The notes beneath the pieces were generated by a model. That model saw nothing but the letters and a program-made list of their open reading frames with translations, ran no database searches and was not told where the DNA came from. The translations under genes and the position numbers were made by a program. Shown in pieces: positions 5,164 to 8,537 of a stretch of 8,537 bases of DNA. Source of the DNA: Bdellovibrionales bacterium. GTDB taxonomy: Bacteria > Bdellovibrionota > Bacteriovoracia > Bacteriovoracales > Bacteriovoracaceae. Position 1 is the first letter of the stretch; each line of letters starts with the position of its first letter. The DNA lies in NCBI GenBank assembly GCA_005791855.1, contig SXUH01000128.1:1-8537 (forward strand), in the 5' to 3' direction.

Positions 5164-6894
5164 ATGAATAATGATTCGGTCAAAAGAGATCTGCTCAGCC
5201 AGCTATTATACGAAGCCCAGGCCTACCGGCAGTTCGAAGACATCGAGAAGCTGGTGGAAGGTGGAGCAGATCTGTCCATGGTTCCCATCCAGCCGCTCTA
5301 CGTGGCCATGCAGGCCACCTCCAAAGACCAGGTGGCGCTGATCCTCCCGAAGCTCTCTCCCGAGCAGCGCCAGGCCCTGCGGGACATCGACGCCTGGAAG
5401 AAGGACGCCCTCGACCCGGAGGCCTTCTACTACTGGCTCGAGGTGTACACCAAGTGCGCCGACGAGGAAGTGGTCTCCGAGTACATCCGGAGCGAAGACT
5501 TCCTCCTGGGCATGAAGAACCAGTTCACCATCTCCACCTTCGACGTCGAGGACCCGATGTACCCGGAGGGGGATAACTACTTCCTCACCGAAGACAACCT
5601 CCTCCTGATCGAGTACCCGGAGGACTTCCAGCAGGTGAACGGCCTCAAGGGCCTCATCCGGAGGCTCTACGGCGAGGTCGGCGTGGAAGAAGCCTACGCC
5701 TTCCTCTTCAAGCTCGTGGTGGACTCCTACCAGCTGATGGAAGAGGAGGTCTACCAGAACAAGGTCGAGCGCCTGCGCGACTTCGGCTTCGTGGACTACT
5801 ACGACGCCCTCGCGTACAAGAGCGGCCTCGCCACCCAGGCGCAGATCGACGACTTCATCAAGACCCGCCGGGGGGTGACCGGCGAGCTCGACACGCTCTC
5901 CCTGAACCAGAACCTCCACGCCTCGTCCCTCACGCCGTACCAGGCGGGGATGGACGCGCTCAAGGATGCCCTCGCGCGGGTCACCGATGAGAAGCGGCAG
6001 CAGTTCCTCCACTTCAACTTCATCCGGCTGGTGAACGCGAAGATGACCCTCGAGGACGCCCTGAAGAACGGCTCCGTGGCCATGGGTAAGGTCGGGGCCC
6101 AGACCCGCCAGTGCCTCGAGCTCGGCTTCGAGTACATGGTCGCGACGCTCGACCCGGAGAAGGCGAGCCGGTTCTTCGAGGTCTTCGACTTCGAGGACGT
6201 CTACAAGGTCGGGTTCAGCCTCATCGACCTCACCCGGAAGAAGATCAAGAAGGCCCTCGCCGCCACGCCCTTCGAGCGCGACGACTTCGGCTACTTCCTG
6301 GGCATGTACTGGAACGCCTTCCTCGAGAACTCGCACGAGGAGGTCGCCAAGTACAAGTTCGACGGAAGCTCGAAGCCCCTGGAGCTCCGGGACCTCGCCG
6401 CCTACCGCCTCTGGACCGACGCCGCGGAGACCTTCACCACGGCGCTGCCGTTCATCCAGACCTTCTTCCAGGGCCTCGAGAAGCTCAAGGCCCAGGGTCT
6501 GCTCAACGACCAGTTCTACCTCAACTACGAAGTGGACAACATCGACTTCGAAGCCATCATGATTTCCAGTTTCATAAATTTCGTCGGCGGCCACTACCAG
6601 GAGTCCGCCGCGGGCAAGATGGGCGTGACCGTCTCCGAGCTCCGGAGCTTCTTCCACCTCTTCTTCACCAAGAACAACCAGGAGTACCTTATCAAGGGCG
6701 AGGAGGACCGGGCCCTCCGGGACAAGACCTCGCACTTCATCCAGAAGTTCGGCCTCCACACCATCCCGCGCTTCGACCGGTACCTCTACCAGATCATGGT
6801 CGAGCAGCTCAACGGCTACGAGATCGACGCCATGACCGAAGAGGACTTCCGGCACATCGGAGGCCCCATCCTCCTAAACTACACCAAAAACTAG
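5164..6894 (+). CDS. DUF6178-like protein of unknown function
   Basis: The 576-residue protein has no signal peptide or membrane segment and is acidic and rich in Asp, Glu, Tyr and Phe, so it is probably a cytoplasmic, mainly helical protein. Several spots match what I recall of the DUF6178 family, which is known mostly from deltaproteobacteria and has no known function: SPEQRQ at 65-70 followed by DIDAW at 74-78, a Trp-Leu pair at 91-92, RLRDFGF at 203-209, LELGFEYM at 318-325 and VYKVGFSL at 346-353. It is a lone gene between two divergent/convergent neighbours, so the context says nothing about its role. The first 18 codons and a stretch around codons 466-472 use A/T-ending codons, unlike the rest. 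The start is supported by AGGGGA. The reading frame is certain; the family name rests on memory of motifs and needs a profile search. Confidence 0.85.
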   Translation: MNNDSVKRDLLSQLLYEAQAYRQFEDIEKLVEGGADLSMVPIQPLYVAMQATSKDQVALILPKLSPEQRQALRDIDAWKKDALDPEAFYYWLEVYTKCADEEVVSEYIRSEDFLLGMKNQFTISTFDVEDPMYPEGDNYFLTEDNLLLIEYPEDFQQVNGLKGLIRRLYGEVGVEEAYAFLFKLVVDSYQLMEEEVYQNKVERLRDFGFVDYYDALAYKSGLATQAQIDDFIKTRRGVTGELDTLSLNQNLHASSLTPYQAGMDALKDALARVTDEKRQQFLHFNFIRLVNAKMTLEDALKNGSVAMGKVGAQTRQCLELGFEYMVATLDPEKASRFFEVFDFEDVYKVGFSLIDLTRKKIKKALAATPFERDDFGYFLGMYWNAFLENSHEEVAKYKFDGSSKPLELRDLAAYRLWTDAAETFTTALPFIQTFFQGLEKLKAQGLLNDQFYLNYEVDNIDFEAIMISSFINFVGGHYQESAAGKMGVTVSELRSFFHLFFTKNNQEYLIKGEEDRALRDKTSHFIQKFGLHTIPRFDRYLYQIMVEQLNGYEIDAMTEEDFRHIGGPILLNYTKN

Positions 6895-6911
6895 AACTTT
6901 ACAGGGTCCGC

Positions 6912-7292
6912 TCAGGGCTTGGCCGGGTTGAAGAACTGGTTGAAGATCTCCGCCATGGCCCGCTGGTAGGTGGAGCCCCGGTGGTCGCAGACCTCGAAGA
7001 GCTTGTGCTTGATGATGTCGAGCTCGGCCCGCTGCTCTTCGATGAGCACCGCCGACTGGTCGAACTTGGTGGTGAAGGGGAGCTTCTCCGTCAGGAGGTC
7101 CTTCAGCCGCAGGAGTCGCTCCGAATCGTTGGTGAGGAAGTCCAGGTGCTCGAAGGTGGCGTCGTTCTTCTTGTTACTCCCGCCCACGCCGCGCGGGAGG
7201 AAGTTCGTCTCGTTGGGCTGCGACTCGATGAACTCCTCGAACCCCTTCACGTCGTCCGGCTCCAGCGAGCGGAGCAGCTTCTTCTTATCCAT
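6912..7292 (-). CDS. Small protein of unknown function (126 residues)
   Basis: I do not recognise this protein. It has no signal peptide or membrane segment. The N-terminal third is charged and contains a flexible-looking GVGGSNKKND segment at 35-44. Residues 50-105 are probably helical with regular Leu/Ile spacing, including LTNDSERLLRLKDLL and IEEQRAELDIIKHKLF, and may form a coiled coil. A single Cys is at 102. The ATG lies inside the end of the upstream 166-residue gene (8-nt overlap), and GGAGG three bases before it (7300-7296) supports this start, so the two are translationally coupled and likely work together. The stop is 17 nt from the stop of the convergent DUF6178-like gene. Confidence 0.8.
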   Translation of the reverse strand: MDKKKLLRSLEPDDVKGFEEFIESQPNETNFLPRGVGGSNKKNDATFEHLDFLTNDSERLLRLKDLLTEKLPFTTKFDQSAVLIEEQRAELDIIKHKLFEVCDHRGSTYQRAMAEIFNQFFNPAKP

Positions 7293-7785
7293 TGTCCTCC
7301 ACCATGACCAGCCGGTTCAGGATCGACCGGTAGAAGTCCCGCTCCGCCTCGAGCTCGAAGATGATCCGGTGGGCTTCCCCGAAGGAGGCCGTCTGCGAAT
7401 CGTTGGAGAGCGAGTCGCTGTTGCGGATCTCCTGCTGGAGGAGCTTGTTCTTCGCCGCGAGCTGCGCCTCCTTGAGGTTCATCTTCGAATCCTTCTGCAC
7501 GAAGAACTTCGGGAGCTCCTCCTGCTTCCGGGCGAGGGGGATCTTGGCGATGCTCCGCTCGTGGTCGGTGACCAGGTAGAGCGGGTAGGGGAACTTGTAG
7601 GAGAGGTTCTGGGAGGCGAAGTAGTTTTCGATGAGGCCGATGGACTCCCGCTGCTGGTCCAGGGTGAGGGCCTTGAGGTGGATCGCCACCGGCTGGCGCA
7701 GGTTCAGGTCCGGCCGCAGGAGGGCGTCGAGCTCGTCGAGGGAAGCGCTCTTCACGTGGATGTGGTGGTAGTACGGTAAGCTCAT
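7285..7785 (-). CDS. Protein of unknown function with C-terminal coiled-coil region (166 residues)
   Basis: I do not recognise this protein. Residues 1-85 look like a small globular domain: it opens with YYHHIHVKSASLDELDALL, followed by VAIHLKAL at 33-40 and YPLYLVTD at 67-74, strand-like segments between helices. Residues 86-125 and 136-160 are charged and helical and may form coiled coils, separated by a Ser/Asn/Asp-rich linker (122-133). There is no signal peptide or membrane segment and no cysteine. It is the first gene of a two-gene unit. No Shine-Dalgarno sequence precedes the ATG; a promoter candidate with a 5/6 match at -10 ends 5 nt before it, which suggests a leaderless message. The next in-frame start, GTG at codon 11, also lacks a Shine-Dalgarno sequence. 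Confidence 0.8.
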   Translation of the reverse strand: MSLPYYHHIHVKSASLDELDALLRPDLNLRQPVAIHLKALTLDQQRESIGLIENYFASQNLSYKFPYPLYLVTDHERSIAKIPLARKQEELPKFFVQKDSKMNLKEAQLAAKNKLLQQEIRNSDSLSNDSQTASFGEAHRIIFELEAERDFYRSILNRLVMVEDNG

Positions 7786-7790
7786 ACCAT

Positions 7791-7819
7791 ATTAAACTGG
7801 AAAAGCGCGAAACCCGCAA
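7791..7819 (-). promoter_or_regulatory. Candidate promoter of the 166-/126-residue gene pair, leaderless type
   Basis: On the minus strand TTGCGG (7819-7814) and TTTAAT (7796-7791) are 17 nt apart, with 3/6 and 5/6 consensus matches. The expected start of transcription falls at about 7786-7782, on the ATG at 7785. No other A/T-rich -10-like site is closer. Confidence 0.5.
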
Positions 7820-7828
7820 GTTCGGCAC

Positions 7829-7857
7829 TTGGTGAAATCGGCCACTCGTGATTAAAT
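7829..7857 (+). promoter_or_regulatory. Candidate promoter of the gene starting at 7910
   Basis: TTGGTG (7829-7834) and TTAAAT (7852-7857) are separated by 17 nt. A TG one base before the -10 hexamer (7849-7850) gives an extended -10. Transcription would begin near 7864, leaving a leader of about 45 nt that starts with the dyad at 7867-7882. It is placed back to back with the minus-strand promoter at 7791-7819. Confidence 0.45.
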
Positions 7858-7866
7858 TGAGGCAGG

Positions 7867-7882
7867 CCGGGAGTTCTCCCGG
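7867..7882. repeat. Perfect inverted repeat, 7-bp arms with 2-nt centre
   Basis: CCGGGAG and CTCCCGG flank a central TT. Placed right after the predicted +1 of the plus-strand gene, it could be a repressor operator or a hairpin at the 5' end of the message. It is not followed by a T-run and lies upstream of a gene, so it is not a terminator. Confidence 0.55.
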
Positions 7883-7909
7883 AGAGGAAAATCAAAACAG
7901 TCGGAAACT

Positions 7910-8537
7910 ATGATCAAGACCCTCCTACCGTTCGTCCCGCTGCCAGAGGAGTTCGTCACCCTCCTGAAGACCAATCTCTCGGTCCTCACCTCGCCGTCCC
8001 AGGTCTTCACCGTCATTCGGAGGAACAAGGCCCTCTACTTCCTCCTCGAGTCGACCTTCGCCGAGTTCGACGACGGCCGGGGCCTCGAGAAGACGATGAT
8101 GGCCCTGGGCTGGCCGAACTTCAAGGAGCGCGTGGCGAGCCTCTTCGTCTACAAGGCCCGCTACGGGAGCTACCCCGCCGCCACGGACCTGAAGCTCGTC
8201 GAAGACATCATCGCCTTCGAGCAGCAGTTCCACGGCCAGAGTGTGAACAGCGTCTCCCGGCTCTTCCTCCTGGGCTTCTACCTGAAGCTCGCCAACATCC
8301 AGCGGGGCCAGCGGGAGAACTCCGACTACCAGGAGATCCGCATCCCCGAGGAGCTCTCCGCCATCCTGAAGCTCTCCCAGGGGCGCTCGGAGAAGATCGA
8401 CCTCCTGATCCTCATCGTCTTCCACCTCTACGAGTCGCTGGGGCCAGGCCTCAGGGAAGCCCTCGCGACGTCGAAGACCTTCGAGGAGATCGTCACCCTC
8501 ATGCCCACCGAGGACCGGGAGAGCATGAGCAGCAACC
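7910..8537 (+). CDS. Protein of unknown function, 3' end outside the window
   Basis: The frame runs without a stop from ATG 7910 to the last base, giving 209 complete codons and one extra base. The same G/C-ending codon bias as the confirmed genes supports it being real. I do not recognise the product. There is no convincing signal peptide; the sequence is Leu/Phe-rich and helical throughout, with TNLSVLTSPSQVFTVIRRNK at 21-40, SVNSVSRLFLLGFYLKLANI at 111-130, and a hydrophobic helix KIDLLILIVFHLYESL at 162-177 that is too interrupted to be called a membrane segment. An in-frame TAA at 7853 and no intervening start codon make ATG 7910 the first possible start. Only a weak GGAA (7903-7906) precedes it; the stronger GGAGAGGA is 21 nt upstream, too far for direct use. 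Confidence 0.8.
   Translation, partial: MIKTLLPFVPLPEEFVTLLKTNLSVLTSPSQVFTVIRRNKALYFLLESTFAEFDDGRGLEKTMMALGWPNFKERVASLFVYKARYGSYPAATDLKLVEDIIAFEQQFHGQSVNSVSRLFLLGFYLKLANIQRGQRENSDYQEIRIPEELSAILKLSQGRSEKIDLLILIVFHLYESLGPGLREALATSKTFEEIVTLMPTEDRESMSSN

Noticed and set aside
5206..6855. 549-codon open frame on the minus strand opposite the DUF6178-like gene
   Set aside because: It is the antisense mirror of a strongly G/C-ending gene, with a Val/Glu/Leu/Gly/Asp-dominated product and no motif. Such long antisense frames are expected from this codon bias.
6111..7307. 398-codon plus-strand frame spanning the end of the DUF6178-like gene and the opposite strand of the next gene
   Set aside because: Arg/Pro/Gly/His-rich product typical of an out-of-frame reading of GC-rich DNA; it crosses the end of one gene and an antisense gene.
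6970..7779. 269-codon plus-strand frame opposite the two small minus-strand genes
   Set aside because: The composition is low-complexity Leu/Glu/Val/Arg in its second half. The minus-strand genes have better proteins, a coupled overlap and a GGAGG site.
7247..7828. 193-codon minus-strand frame in another phase over the 166-residue gene
   Set aside because: Pro/Arg/Ala/Gly-rich product; the overlapping 166-residue frame has balanced composition and a promoter at its start.
7881..7888. GGAGAGGA as the ribosome-binding site of the gene at 7910
   Set aside because: It is 21 nt before the ATG, beyond working distance, and no alternative in-frame start lies nearer to it.
7925..8425. 166-codon minus-strand frame opposite the gene at 7910
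   Set aside because: Glu/Leu/Val/Asp-rich antisense shadow; the plus-strand frame is open for 209 codons with native codon use.

Overview
The window is GC-rich (by eye a little over 60%) and almost fully coding, with a very strong preference for G or C in the third codon position. No gene fixes the taxon. A TatP-type TRAP transporter together with a DUF6178-like protein points to the deltaproteobacterial/Bdellovibrionota side of the bacteria; this is a weak inference.

Layout. (1) Bases 1-4380, plus strand: the tail of a gene whose C-terminus resembles TRAP-associated TatT lipoproteins; then dctP (periplasmic solute-binding protein), dctQ (small membrane subunit) and dctM (large membrane subunit) of a tripartite TRAP transporter; then an unrecognised secreted protein of 517 residues whose start overlaps dctM by 31 nt. 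The first four genes are joined by a 9-nt gap, a 0-nt gap and a 20-nt overlap, so they look like one operon. (2) Bases 4377-5054, minus strand: a HAD-family phosphatase that shares its stop tetranucleotide CTAG with the secreted protein. (3) Bases 5055-5163: a divergent intergenic region. (4) Bases 5164-6894, plus strand: a 576-residue DUF6178-like protein. (5) Bases 6912-7785, minus strand: two small unrecognised genes that overlap by 8 nt. (6) Bases 7786-7909: a second divergent intergenic region, with back-to-back promoter candidates and a perfect short dyad. (7) From 7910 to the window end, plus strand: an unrecognised gene that is still open at base 8537.

How the parts fit. DctP should capture a solute in the periplasm and deliver it to the DctQM membrane unit, which imports it using an ion gradient. 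A Trp stands where ordinary TRAP binding proteins have a carboxylate-clamping Arg, so the ligand is probably not a typical C4-dicarboxylate or sialic acid. The neighbouring TatT-like tail supports the TatP/TatT subtype, for which hydrophobic ligands have been proposed. The secreted six-cysteine protein may be an accessory part or only an operon neighbour. No functional link is visible between the TRAP locus and the HAD, DUF6178-like or small genes.

Regulation. Several genes (secreted protein, HAD gene, the 166-residue gene) have no Shine-Dalgarno sequence but have a -10-like hexamer placed so that transcription would start at or within a few bases of the start codon. This suggests leaderless or near-leaderless transcripts. 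Neither convergent junction has room for, or shows, an intrinsic terminator. No tRNA, rRNA, CRISPR array, insertion sequence or attachment site was seen.
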